From an uncultured Mucilaginibacter sp. (GTDB lineage: Bacteria > Bacteroidota > Bacteroidia > Sphingobacteriales > Sphingobacteriaceae): 20,102 bases of DNA. The first letter of the stretch is position 1. Every line of letters starts with the position of its first letter. The DNA lies in contig NZ_CAMLOV010000100.1 in assembly GCF_946481715.1 (NCBI RefSeq), forward strand, positions 1-20,102, read 5' to 3'. The notes beneath the pieces are model-generated. The model was given only the letters and a program-made list of their open reading frames with translations. It ran no database searches and was not told the DNA's origin. Of this stretch, positions 1 to 8,383 are shown in pieces. The position numbers were made by a program, and so were the translations under genes.

Positions 1-1
1 T

Positions 2-340
2 CCGGCGCAAACGGTTTTCCTTACCCCTGCCGAGGAGGTTTTCATCAACAAAAAGGATAATACGGCCTTAAAAACCGGTGGGGTAGACGTTGCTGCTTTA
101 ACCGACTGGAAAGACGGCGGGCTGGTGTTTAAAAATACCGCCTTGCAGGAGGTTTTAAACGCCCTGCAACACCGCTACAATATTAAAATACTGGCAGACG
201 CCAACCTTGTTAAGTGTACCATATCAGCCAATTTTACCAATGTTTCGCTGCAAAATATTATGGTGATCTTATCCAAACTGGTAAAGGGCAAAATAGTACA
301 GGATGGGCAAGCTTACCGTGTTAAAGGTAAAGGCTGCTAA
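2..340 (+). CDS. FecR-like anti-sigma factor, C-terminal part (5' end outside window)
   Basis: Frame 2 is open from the left edge to a TAA stop at 338-340, giving the last 112 residues of a protein whose start lies outside. The fragment opens with a beta-rich stretch (QTVFLTPAEEVFINKK) typical of the end of a FecR domain. It continues into a compact alpha/beta module with LQEVLNALQHRYNIKI and an NVSLQNIMVILSKL helix, as in the DUF4974 domain that ends many Bacteroidota FecR proteins. FecR proteins sit in the inner membrane, hold an ECF sigma factor, and release it when a partner TonB-dependent receptor with an STN domain binds substrate. Such a receptor is the next gene, which supports the call. 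The sigma factor gene is expected upstream of the window. A GTG at 125 could be taken as a start, but the reading continues upstream with good family resemblance, so this is a partial gene. Confidence 0.88.
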   Translation, partial: PAQTVFLTPAEEVFINKKDNTALKTGGVDVAALTDWKDGGLVFKNTALQEVLNALQHRYNIKILADANLVKCTISANFTNVSLQNIMVILSKLVKGKIVQDGQAYRVKGKGC

Positions 341-426
341 AATTTTAAACTGATCATAAAAAGACATATAACCAATTAACCGCTAACCAAAAACTATGAG
401 TACAACAAAGACATAAAAAATAAAAA

Positions 427-456
427 AACCCTGCTCAAAGGGATTTGATCAGGGTT
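427..456. terminator. Strong hairpin between fecR and susC (terminator or attenuator)
   Basis: AACCCTG (427-433) pairs with CAGGGTT (450-456). After one C/T mismatch, TCAAA (435-439) pairs with TTTGA (444-448) around a GGGA loop. A run of seven A lies just 5' (422-428), so the canonical hairpin-plus-U-tract reading is on the minus strand, where no gene needs it. On the + strand the hairpin is followed by GATTAAAA. It may still end or weaken fecR transcripts, or sit in the susC leader as an attenuator. The structure is clear; its function is inference. Confidence 0.5.
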
Positions 457-550
457 GATTAAAATGCCGGGTTATTATTAAGTGTACCGTTTAGAGGTCC
501 AATTCAGAACGATACGCTTGAATTTCAAACACTTTAATTTTCTCAAATTT

Positions 551-3500
551 ATGAATATATCTCTATTTTCAAATGGAGTAGTTCGTTATGTTTTTATATT
601 AATGAAATTTACCTCGCTTGCCTGTTTTGTTGTTTGCTTAATGTGCCTCTCGGCAATTGCAAGCGACTCTTTCGGCCAGAAATTCCTGGAGCAGCCGGTA
701 ACGCTTAAGCTGAACGGCGATAAGCTAACCGATGTTTTAGACAGGATAGCTGCCGATAAACGGGTGAAATTTGCGTACGCCGATAACGTGGTAAAGCAAA
801 GCTTTAAGGTAAATGTTAACGTAAGCAACAAAACCATTAAGCAGGTACTCGATGAGGTTTTAACTCCATTTAACCTATCGTACAAAATTATTGATGACGT
901 AGTAGTTATCAGCGAGCGTACCGAAGCGGATGTTGCGATTGCAAAACAAACCGTAAGGCAATTTGCCAAAATAAACGGTAAAGTAACCGATGATACCAAC
1001 CAGCCCCTGCCGGGTGTTAGCGTAAGGCTAAAGGGTACCACCATTGCCACCGTAACCGATATAAACGGCAACTTTATTTTAGATGCGCCAACAGCCGAGG
1101 GCACATTGGTATTCACCTTTATTGGCTTTACAGCAAAGGAGGTACCGTTAAATGGGCAAACCACCGTTAATACCCAGCTGCTGCCCGAGCGGACATCGCT
1201 AAACGAGGTTATTGTAATAGGTTACGGCACCCAAAAGCGTGTAAACGTAATTGGCGCGGTAGACCAGGTATCTGCCGCTGCTATAGAAGGCAAGCCATCG
1301 GTAAACCTAACACAGGCTTTGCAGGGTACTTTGCCCAACTTAACCATCCAACAAACCAGCTCGGAGCCGGGCGCTTACCAAACCATCAACATCCGCGGGG
1401 TGAGTACCCTGGGTAACAACAGCCCGCTTGTGGTTATTGATGGGATTACCGGCGGAGACATTAACCTGCTAAACCCGCAGGATATAGAAAGCGTTTCGGT
1501 GCTGAAAGATGCGGGTAGTGCGGCCATCTACGGTTCGCGGAGTGCTAACGGCGTAATTTTGATCACTACTAAAAAAGGTAAGGCCAATTCGGCAGCTGCA
1601 TTAACGTACAATGGGCAAGCCGGCGTGCAAATGCCGCATGTGGGTTACCGCCCGGTGCATAGCTTCGAGAACGCCATCCTGCGGAACGAAACCGTTGTAA
1701 ATGCAGGTTTGCAGCCTATTTATAGCCCTGCCCAGATCCGCGCTTTCCAGCAAAGCGGCGACAACGAATGGTTTTTAGATGCCATCCTTAAAAATGCAGT
1801 ACAGCAAAACCATAACCTGGCTTTAAGCGGCGGCAGCAGCAACACTACTTACCTGGTTTCGGCCGGCGTAACAGACCAGCGCAGCAATTTGGTTGGCCCC
1901 GACTATGGCTTAAGGCGCTATAACTACCGTATGAATTTGACTACGCAGTTTGGCAAATTGAAACTTACAAGCATATTAGCCTATGCCCGTACCGAAATTA
2001 AAGAACACTCGTACAGTACGGGTACACTTATTGTAGATGCAGGCAGAACGCCTACCTATTATAAAATACAGGATGCCAACGGCAACTACCTTACCAACGA
2101 TGTACTGCAGGAGTTTAACCCGCTGGGTATATTGGAGAAAGGCGGCTACCGCAAACGCGATAACGACAATATTTTTGGTAACCTGAACGCAGAGTTGGCC
2201 ATAACCAAAGACTTTAAACTAAAAGGCGTATTTGGCGGTACCGTACTGGCCAACCATATGTTTAACCGGGTTATACAGGTGAATTACCTGCCAAAAGGCA
2301 CTTACGGTGCAGATAGGAACACCGATGACGACAACGATAAAAACCTGTTCATCAATACCCAGTTTATTGCACAGTATACCAAAACCTTCGCTAAAGACCA
2401 TAATGTGGACGTGCTGGTGGGCGTGGCAAATGAAAGTACCAACAATACCAGCAACTTTGTCCACCTAAAATTTACCGACCCGGAGCTGGGTACGCCAACA
2501 ACGGGTACCATTATCGATCCATCATCGGCCAACAGCAATAACCGGACAACGGAAAGCAGCCTCAACTCGGTTTTCGGCCGCGGCAGCTACTCCTACAAAA
2601 ACAAATATTACGGCGAGGTAGATTTCAGGATAGATGCTTCTTCGCGTTTTGCAAAGCAAAACCGCAATGCATTCTTCCCGTCCATCTCCGGTGGTTACCG
2701 CTTAACCGAGGAGAGCTTTATGGACAACTACCGCCAAAAGGTAGGCGACCTGAAACTGCGCGCATCATACGGTATATTGGGTAACCAAAACGTGGGCGAT
2801 TACCAGTATCAGAGCACTTACCAGGCATCCTCGAGTACCTATTATGGTTTCAACAACAGCGTAGTTGGTACTACTGCAATCAATTTTGCCAACCCGGATA
2901 TCCGCTGGGAAAGGGCTGCCACCTTCAACGCAGGGATAGATGCAACGTTTTTAAATAACGCACTAACCGTTTCGGTTGATTATTTTAACAAGATAACCCG
3001 CGATATTTTATTGAGGCCCACCTTTTCGGGTGTTTATGGCGCCCCTACACTGCCCGATTACAATGCCGGCAGGGTACAAAACCGCGGCTGGGAGTTCAAT
3101 TTAAACTACCGTGTTAAAACCGGCAATTTCAACCATTCGTTTGCCTTTAACGTAGCCGACTCTAAAAACAAGGTGCTATACCTGGAAGGCGGCGATCAGT
3201 TGAACAGCTACGACGAAATGCAGATCATCAACAAGGTTGGCTTGCCTATTGGCTCGTACGTAGGGTACAAAAGGGACGGCTACTTCCAAAATTTAGATGA
3301 CGTAAACAACGGCCCTAAATTCCCGGGGCTAAACGTTGTGCCGGGCGATAACCGCTATGTAGATGTTAATGGCGATGGTGTGCTGGATGATAACGATAAG
3401 TTTGTTTTGGGCAACGGTTTCCCGCGCTTAACATTTGGCTTTACTTACACTGTAAATTATAAATGGTTCGATTTGAACGTGTTTATGCAGGGTGTGGGTA

Positions 3501-3940
3501 AACGCGCCATGTTTGTACGCGGCGAGCAGGTGGAGCCATTCCACTTTGGCTACTCGCAGGTGATATACCAGCACCAACTGGATTACTGGACGCCGCAAAA
3601 CCCCGATGCACGTTACCCGCGCCTGGCAGCAAACGGCAGCCAAAGCAACGAAAACAACTTTCGCCGTGGCTCGGATATGTACCTGTTTAATGGCTCGTAC
3701 CTGCGGGTAAAAAATGTACAATTGGGTTACACGCTGCCCGGTGGCATTGCCAAAAAAATTGGGATGCGCAAAGTTAGGGCATACCTTACCGGCCAAAATA
3801 TCCTCACTTTCTCGGGCATGAAGTTCATCGACCCCGAAACCACCGAGCTTTCCGGCAGTGTACGGGCAAACGGCGCAAACAGCGGCAGGGCATACCCTAC
3901 GCCAATTTACTACGGGTTTGGTATTGATGTAACGTTATAA
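551..3940 (+). CDS. SusC/RagA-type TonB-dependent transporter with STN signalling domain
   Basis: Outer-membrane beta-barrel that imports oligosaccharides together with the SusD protein encoded next, powered by TonB. I take ATG 551 as the start (1129 residues). It gives a basic N-terminus and a hydrophobic signal segment ending near SDSFGQ, the usual layout of long SusC leaders; GTG 482 and ATG 602 are alternatives. In order: STN domain (about 50-123), which contacts FecR; a carboxypeptidase-regulatory-like domain (about 141-212; INGKVTDDTNQPLPGVSV); the SusC signature and TonB-box region LNEVIVIGYGTQKR (about 217-230); plug domain with VLKDAGSAAIYGSRSANGVI; then the barrel to a terminal beta strand ending FGIDVTL. 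The usual N-L-T-G near the plug start is V-N-V-I-G here. The STN domain and the FecR fragment upstream imply sigma/anti-sigma control. Substrate (alpha-mannan oligosaccharides) is inferred from the downstream GH76 and GH125 genes. Confidence 0.96.
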   Translation: MNISLFSNGVVRYVFILMKFTSLACFVVCLMCLSAIASDSFGQKFLEQPVTLKLNGDKLTDVLDRIAADKRVKFAYADNVVKQSFKVNVNVSNKTIKQVLDEVLTPFNLSYKIIDDVVVISERTEADVAIAKQTVRQFAKINGKVTDDTNQPLPGVSVRLKGTTIATVTDINGNFILDAPTAEGTLVFTFIGFTAKEVPLNGQTTVNTQLLPERTSLNEVIVIGYGTQKRVNVIGAVDQVSAAAIEGKPSVNLTQALQGTLPNLTIQQTSSEPGAYQTINIRGVSTLGNNSPLVVIDGITGGDINLLNPQDIESVSVLKDAGSAAIYGSRSANGVILITTKKGKANSAAALTYNGQAGVQMPHVGYRPVHSFENAILRNETVVNAGLQPIYSPAQIRAFQQSGDNEWFLDAILKNAVQQNHNLALSGGSSNTTYLVSAGVTDQRSNLVGPDYGLRRYNYRMNLTTQFGKLKLTSILAYARTEIKEHSYSTGTLIVDAGRTPTYYKIQDANGNYLTNDVLQEFNPLGILEKGGYRKRDNDNIFGNLNAELAITKDFKLKGVFGGTVLANHMFNRVIQVNYLPKGTYGADRNTDDDNDKNLFINTQFIAQYTKTFAKDHNVDVLVGVANESTNNTSNFVHLKFTDPELGTPTTGTIIDPSSANSNNRTTESSLNSVFGRGSYSYKNKYYGEVDFRIDASSRFAKQNRNAFFPSISGGYRLTEESFMDNYRQKVGDLKLRASYGILGNQNVGDYQYQSTYQASSSTYYGFNNSVVGTTAINFANPDIRWERAATFNAGIDATFLNNALTVSVDYFNKITRDILLRPTFSGVYGAPTLPDYNAGRVQNRGWEFNLNYRVKTGNFNHSFAFNVADSKNKVLYLEGGDQLNSYDEMQIINKVGLPIGSYVGYKRDGYFQNLDDVNNGPKFPGLNVVPGDNRYVDVNGDGVLDDNDKFVLGNGFPRLTFGFTYTVNYKWFDLNVFMQGVGKRAMFVRGEQVEPFHFGYSQVIYQHQLDYWTPQNPDARYPRLAANGSQSNENNFRRGSDMYLFNGSYLRVKNVQLGYTLPGGIAKKIGMRKVRAYLTGQNILTFSGMKFIDPETTELSGSVRANGANSGRAYPTPIYYGFGIDVTL

Positions 3941-3951
3941 ATATTGTTATC

Positions 3952-5604
3952 ATGAAAAAGATTAAAAATCACAATAAAACCGCGTTTTTCATCATGCTGA
4001 TCGTTTTCCTTTCAGCCTGTAAAAAACTCGAGTTGGCACCGGCAAACAGGTTTACCGAGGCAAATTACTGGACAACTACAGAAAAAGCGGCCACTTTTTT
4101 AAATACTGCTTACGCGCAGCTGTACCCAAACGATTGGTTTTTTTACAACGAGGGGGCATCTGATAATGCTTACAACGGCCGTGGCGACGCCAGTGGTGTA
4201 GCATCGCTTGCTGCAGGCACTTACGATGCCTCGCTTGGGCGTGTGCGCGATGAATGGAATAACCATTACCAGGGTATTAAAACCTGCAATATCTTTTTAG
4301 AAAATGTGGACAAGGTAACATCTATGGATGCTGCGCTTAAAGCCCGCATGAAAGGCGAAGCAAGGTTTATGCGCGCGTTCCATTACTTCCAGCTCGAAAC
4401 CTGGTTTGGCGATGTGCCTTTCTTCGAAAAAGACATTACGCTTGATGAGGCACGTATTATTAGCCGTACGCCAAAAGCACAGGTAGTAGATTTTGTGCTG
4501 AAAGAGCTCGACGAAGTTGCAGCAGCATTGCCTGTAAATACTGCTTACGCCGCCGCCGACCGTGGCCGCATAACTAAAGGGGCTGCTATTGCGCTTAAAG
4601 CACGGGTATTGTTGTACGAAAGCCGCTGGGCCGACGTGGTAACTACCTGCGAGCAGTTGATCGGCTCGACAGCCAACGGCACCTATGGTTTGTTTAATTC
4701 TTACGAAGGCCTGTTCCTTCCGCAAAACGAATACAATAGCGAGGTGATACTGGATCTGCAGTATGTAGGTGGCGCGCCGAACCGATCGTACAGCAACTTT
4801 TTTGATTTTGCACCACTGGCTGTAGGCGCAAGGCTAAACGCGCTTGCCCCAACGCAGGAATTGGTGGATAGCTACCTGATGGCCAACGGTAAAAAACCGG
4901 GCGAAACAGGAAGCGGATACGACGAGAACAACCCGTATGTAAACCGCGACCCGCGTTTAACCAACACCATTGTGTACAACCTGTACAAATGGAAAAAACC
5001 CGACGGCTCGTTGCAAACCATTTATACCAAACCGGGGTCGGATCCAAACCCCGATGCCAACACTGGCCGCGGCCCGGATGAATACGCCTCGGGCGCTGTT
5101 AGTTCGCCAACGGGCTACTACATCCGTAAGTATTACGACCCAACCTCGCTTACCAATTTCCAGTCGGGTTTAAACCTTATCCTCATCCGCTATGCCGATG
5201 TGTTGCTGATGTATGCCGAGGCCAAAAACGAACTTGGCCAAATGGATGCAGGCGTTTGGGACAAAACCATTAAGCCTATACGTAACCGCGCCGGTTTTAC
5301 CGATGCGGCGGCGCTTAACTTCCCCGGCGGTGCGCAAACTGCATTACGCGATATAGTACGCAACGAACGCCGCAGCGAATTGGCTATGGAAGGGCTTAGG
5401 GTGTTTGATATCCGCAGGTGGAAAATTGCCGAAGTGGTATTAAACGGATGGGCACATGGTGCCAAATATGGCCCTGCATCGGTTGATAACGGGTACATCC
5501 GTGCCAACCTGCGCAGCTTTGATAAAAGCAAGGCGTACTTATGGCCTATCCCGCGCGATGAGCGTAACGTTAACCCTAATTTATCACAAAACCCGGGTTG
5601 GTAA
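3952..5604 (+). CDS. SusD/RagB-family glycan-binding outer-membrane lipoprotein
   Basis: Surface lipoprotein of 550 residues that forms the lid on the SusC barrel and captures glycan. The leader MKKIKNHNK plus a hydrophobic stretch ends in a lipobox, LSAC, with the lipidated cysteine at residue 23. Next come the typical SusD N-terminus (LELAPANRFTEANYWTT), TPR-like helices (for example KARMKGEARFMRAFHYFQLE), and the family C-terminus with RNERRSELAMEGLRVFDIRRW and a final YLWPIPRDERNVNPNL. Length and motif order match full-length SusD proteins. It starts 11 bp after the susC stop, so the two are surely co-transcribed. Family assignment is secure; mannan specificity is inferred only from the neighbours. 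Confidence 0.96.
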   Translation: MKKIKNHNKTAFFIMLIVFLSACKKLELAPANRFTEANYWTTTEKAATFLNTAYAQLYPNDWFFYNEGASDNAYNGRGDASGVASLAAGTYDASLGRVRDEWNNHYQGIKTCNIFLENVDKVTSMDAALKARMKGEARFMRAFHYFQLETWFGDVPFFEKDITLDEARIISRTPKAQVVDFVLKELDEVAAALPVNTAYAAADRGRITKGAAIALKARVLLYESRWADVVTTCEQLIGSTANGTYGLFNSYEGLFLPQNEYNSEVILDLQYVGGAPNRSYSNFFDFAPLAVGARLNALAPTQELVDSYLMANGKKPGETGSGYDENNPYVNRDPRLTNTIVYNLYKWKKPDGSLQTIYTKPGSDPNPDANTGRGPDEYASGAVSSPTGYYIRKYYDPTSLTNFQSGLNLILIRYADVLLMYAEAKNELGQMDAGVWDKTIKPIRNRAGFTDAAALNFPGGAQTALRDIVRNERRSELAMEGLRVFDIRRWKIAEVVLNGWAHGAKYGPASVDNGYIRANLRSFDKSKAYLWPIPRDERNVNPNLSQNPGW

Positions 5605-5644
5605 TTCTTAATTATTTATAAAAACATTTATAATCTGTAAGATC

Positions 5645-6784
5645 ATGAAAAAGACATTCTATAGCCTTTTGGCTTGTATAGTTGCTGTGTTGGTGGTATC
5701 GGGCTGCAAAAAAGAAAAAACATTAAACCACACAAACGTATCGGCAGTGGGCACCTTGTTTGCTCCGGAGAACAACAAATTTGTAAAGATAGTATCAGGC
5801 GCATCGGGTGCGGTTTCCTTTGAGTGGGAGCAGGCACATGCAGAAGATAACGGCCTTGTTTTATACGAAGTTGCTTTTGACAAAGAAGGCGGCGATTTCT
5901 CGCACCCGCTTTATTCGGTACCATCAGATGGTAACGGCTTATACAACAAATTAAGCCTCAGCTTTAGCGACCTGAACAAAATAGCCACCAGCGCAGGCGT
6001 AAAACCACAGGAATCGGGCAAGGTTATTTGGACGGTGATGTCGTCGAAAGGCATCAACGTACAAAAATCTGCTCAGATCCGCACCGTGGAGATCCAACGC
6101 CCCGCAGGTTTTACTGATATACCTACAGAGCTATACCTTACCGGTACAGCAACCGAAGGCGGTGACGACCTTACAAAAGCCATTAAATTAAAGCTAACGG
6201 CTCCCGGCAAATTCGAGGCATTTACCTCGTTAAAAGCCGGTACTTACCACTTTGCCGACAGGAACACAGGCACCCCTTCAACCTTCTCTTACGATGGTAC
6301 CAAGCTTACCGAAGGTGGAAATACTAACGTAGCAGGCGCTACCAAAGTGCAGCGGATAGAGGTTGATTTTAACGTTGCCTCTTTTAAAACAACCGAAGTT
6401 GTATCGGTAGGCTTATGGTTTGCTGCCGATAACAAGATCTGGTTCGACCTGCCTTACAAAGCGGCCGGCGTATGGGAAATTGACGGTGCATCGGTAGTGT
6501 TCCACCAGGAATCGTGGGGGCGCGATGAGCGTTACAAGTTCCGCTTTACCTTTAAGGATGCAGCCGGTGCAACAAGCACACAATACTACGGCAGTACCAA
6601 TTCTGATAATAGCCGCCCGGATGCGGGTACTGCGCCATCGTATTATTACATGGTGCCTGTTAACAGCTCGCAGTACGATTACTGCTTTAAATTTACCGGT
6701 GCTGCCGATAATAAAACGGCAGATATTAAGGTTGATTTTAGCGGTGCCGCCGGCGCTTACACCCACTCGGTTAAGGTTAATTAA
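5645..6784 (+). CDS. SusE-like surface glycan-binding lipoprotein
   Basis: Lipoprotein of 379 residues, third gene of the PUL core, 40 bp after susD. The signal peptide ends in lipobox VSGC with cysteine 21, followed by KKEK, a charged start common for surface-exposed Bacteroidota lipoproteins. Residues about 36-150 resemble the SusE N-terminal domain (LFAPENNKFVKIV..., VSFEWEQAHAEDNGLVLYEVAFD, with YNKLSLSFSDLNKIA). Two beta-rich modules follow (about 163-250 and 255-379), consistent with the carbohydrate-binding modules of SusE/SusF. Such proteins hold polysaccharide at the cell surface next to SusCD and are not catalytic. The gene position after susD supports the call; the C-terminal modules are assigned by pattern only. 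Confidence 0.8.
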   Translation: MKKTFYSLLACIVAVLVVSGCKKEKTLNHTNVSAVGTLFAPENNKFVKIVSGASGAVSFEWEQAHAEDNGLVLYEVAFDKEGGDFSHPLYSVPSDGNGLYNKLSLSFSDLNKIATSAGVKPQESGKVIWTVMSSKGINVQKSAQIRTVEIQRPAGFTDIPTELYLTGTATEGGDDLTKAIKLKLTAPGKFEAFTSLKAGTYHFADRNTGTPSTFSYDGTKLTEGGNTNVAGATKVQRIEVDFNVASFKTTEVVSVGLWFAADNKIWFDLPYKAAGVWEIDGASVVFHQESWGRDERYKFRFTFKDAAGATSTQYYGSTNSDNSRPDAGTAPSYYYMVPVNSSQYDYCFKFTGAADNKTADIKVDFSGAAGAYTHSVKVN

Positions 6785-6800
6785 TAAAGGTATTATGCAG

Positions 6801-6829
6801 CTCTGCAAAGCCTAAAACGGCTTGCAGGG
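6801..6829 (+). other. Hairpin in the susE-GH76 intergenic spacer
   Basis: CTCTGCAA (6801-6808) pairs with TTGCAGGG (6822-6829), with one G-T wobble; after a bulged A, GCC (6810-6812) pairs with GGC (6819-6821) around the loop TAAAAC. There is no U-tract, so it is not a standard terminator. It could be an mRNA processing or stabilising element that sets enzyme levels apart from transporter levels. It lies entirely upstream of the chosen GH76 start, and a TTG at 6822 inside it is an unlikely start. Confidence 0.35.
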
Positions 6830-6845
6830 CTTAACATCAATCAAC

Positions 6846-8006
6846 ATGAAAATCAATATACAATATATAGGCAAAGTGGCGCTGGCGGGCCTTATACCGC
6901 TGATGCTAACGTCGTGCCTTAAGGACAAGCCCTTCCCGCTATATGGCAACAAGCCGGCAGCAGTTATTAATTATACCTGGGCCGAAACGGCAGATTCGCT
7001 GCAAACCGCTACCTACACCAACTACCTATCGGCCAACGGCAATTACTTTAAACAGGACAATAGCGGCAACACCAATTACAACTATTGGCCACAGGCGCAT
7101 ACGCTTGATGCCCTTATTGATGCCTACCTGCGCACCAAAAACGATATATACAAGCAGCGCATGAAATCGTTGCTGAACGGTACCCGCATTACCAACGGCA
7201 ATAAATACCAAAACGAGTATTACGATGATATGGAATGGCTGGCGCTGGCAAGCCTGCGCGCATACGATGCAACAAAAGATAACGACTACCTGGATGCCGC
7301 AAACATACTATGGACGGATATTAAAACCGGCGTAAACGCCAACCAGGGTGGGGGTATAGCCTGGCGCAAAAGCCAGCTGGATTATAAAAATACCCCGGCA
7401 AACGCGCCTGCCATTATTTTTGCATGTCGCTTGTACAAAGTGAGCGGCAACGCGGCAGACTTAACCCTGGCAAAGGAATTATATAGCTGGATGAAAACCA
7501 CATTGGTAGACCCATCAACAGGCATTATATGGGATGGCATTAACGGCAACCACGATGGGCAGATCAGCAAAAACAAATTCACCTATAACCAGGGTGTTTA
7601 TATGGGTGCCGCTTTGGAGCTATATAACGTAACTAAAGATGCAGCATACCTGGCAGATGCCATGCAAAATGCAAGCGCGACCATTGTGGATACCGATATC
7701 TCGCCGGGCGGTTTGCTGAAATCTGAAGGGCAGGGCGATGGCGGCTTGTTTAAAGGGATATTGGTGAGGTACCTTACCCTGCTGATACAAAGCCCGGATA
7801 TTACCCCATCGAATAAAGACGCTTACGTAAAGTTTTTAAAATACAATGCGCAAACATTGTTTGTAAAAGGTATTAGCCGGCCAGACATGAGGGTTAGTCC
7901 CGATTGGAAATCGGCACCGCCAGCAACTGTAGACCTTACTACACAAGTAAGCGGGTTAACCATGATAGAAGCAGCGGCAACGTTAAAAGCGACGGGGTTA
8001 TTTTAA
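6846..8006 (+). CDS. GH76-family lipoprotein, probable endo-alpha-1,6-mannanase
   Basis: Predicted to hydrolyse alpha-1,6-mannosyl linkages in the mannan backbone. Starting at ATG 6846 (386 residues) gives a leader ending in lipobox LTSC with cysteine 24; the in-frame TTG 24 bp upstream would only add eight residues before the leader. The body shows the alternating helices of the GH76 alpha/alpha barrel: WPQAHTLDALIDAYLRT, then NEYYDDMEWLALASLRAY containing the adjacent catalytic aspartates (D127-D128), GGGIAWRK, and FTYNQGVYMGAALELY. The protein is near the usual family length and the key pair is intact. As a lipoprotein it is likely anchored to the outer membrane, possibly outward-facing, making the first cuts. 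It follows susE in the same operon and is about 436 bp before GH125. Confidence 0.9.
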   Translation: MKINIQYIGKVALAGLIPLMLTSCLKDKPFPLYGNKPAAVINYTWAETADSLQTATYTNYLSANGNYFKQDNSGNTNYNYWPQAHTLDALIDAYLRTKNDIYKQRMKSLLNGTRITNGNKYQNEYYDDMEWLALASLRAYDATKDNDYLDAANILWTDIKTGVNANQGGGIAWRKSQLDYKNTPANAPAIIFACRLYKVSGNAADLTLAKELYSWMKTTLVDPSTGIIWDGINGNHDGQISKNKFTYNQGVYMGAALELYNVTKDAAYLADAMQNASATIVDTDISPGGLLKSEGQGDGGLFKGILVRYLTLLIQSPDITPSNKDAYVKFLKYNAQTLFVKGISRPDMRVSPDWKSAPPATVDLTTQVSGLTMIEAAATLKATGLF

Positions 8007-8011
8007 ACAAT

Positions 8012-8052
8012 ATCCGTATAGCGATGGGTGTTAAACTCATCGCTATACGGAT
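8012..8052 (+). terminator. 17-bp hairpin after GH76; palindromic repeat copy 1, possible terminator
   Basis: ATCCGTATAGCGATG (8012-8026) pairs perfectly with its complement at 8038-8052. Two more pairs (one G-T) extend the stem to 17 bp around the loop TGTTAAA. It begins five bases after the GH76 stop and is followed by an A-rich rather than T-rich stretch. The core matches the palindrome at 8196-8224, so it is probably a repeat copy that may also act as a terminator or 3'-end stabiliser for the upstream transcript. Confidence 0.6.
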
Positions 8053-8066
8053 GAAATAAAAAATAT

Positions 8067-8176
8067 CGTCATGCCGAACTTGTTTCGGCACCCCACACGG
8101 CAGGTAGCCGGCATGCAAAGCGACTCCGGATAGTGGTCACTTTTATGATGGGGTCCTGAAACAAGTTCAGGATGAC
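8067..8176. repeat. Palindromic intergenic element with CGTCAT...ATGACG ends
   Basis: The arms 8067-8096 and 8147-8176 are imperfect inverted repeats. Each arm is itself a small hairpin: GCCGAA-CTTGT-TTCGGC on the left and CCTGAA-ACAAG-TTCAGG on the right. The arms differ in sequence but each keeps its own pairing, which suggests the structure is maintained. The pattern CGTCATxCxGAACTTGTTTC is familiar from interspersed palindromic elements in several bacterial groups; copy number here cannot be judged from one window. Read on the minus strand it encodes peptide-like shreds (HPELVSG, CRNKFGMT), which is typical of such repeats. Confidence 0.65.
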
Positions 8177-8195
8177 GGTTTGTAATAATGCTTTT

Positions 8196-8224
8196 ATAGC
8201 GATGGGTTTGAAACCCATCGCTAT
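8196..8224. repeat. Near-perfect palindrome, copy 2 of the ATAGCGATGGGT repeat
   Basis: ATAGCGATGGGTTT (8196-8209) and its exact complement (8211-8224) flank a single central G. The outer 12 bases ATAGCGATGGGT are the same as in the hairpin at 8018-8029, showing that both belong to one repeat family with divergent centres. It is too symmetrical and too far from a gene end to be a dedicated terminator. Confidence 0.65.
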
Positions 8225-8254
8225 GGATGAGGCCGGTGGTAGGCCGATTATGCA

Positions 8255-8354
8255 GTTCCCCTCTTGGGAGGGGGCGCGGCGGACGGTGCGGCTGCAGGGG
8301 TGGGTTAGCCACAATGCTAACGAACACACCCCTAACCCCTCTCAAGAGGGGAAC
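8255..8354. repeat. Long imperfect inverted repeat with GTTCCCCTCTTG ends
   Basis: GTTCCCCTCTTG at 8255-8266 has its exact complement at 8343-8354, and the match continues inward with few differences (GGAGGGG against CCCCTCTC). Further in, AGGGGTGGGTTAG on the left loosely mirrors AACACACCCCTAA on the right, with a GC-rich insert in the left arm (about 8274-8296). This is the shape of a mobile, non-coding palindromic repeat. No transposase is present. Confidence 0.6.
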
Positions 8355-8383
8355 CAGTGCATATTTAAAACACGAAGAACATC

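Noticed and set aside
482..550. GTG start for susC at 482
   Set aside because: The added 23 residues lie before a normal leader that begins at ATG 551, and they show no family resemblance.
586..1164. Minus-strand 192-codon open frame within susC
   Set aside because: It is a shadow of the susC reading frame, which has clear STN and regulatory-domain motifs on the + strand.
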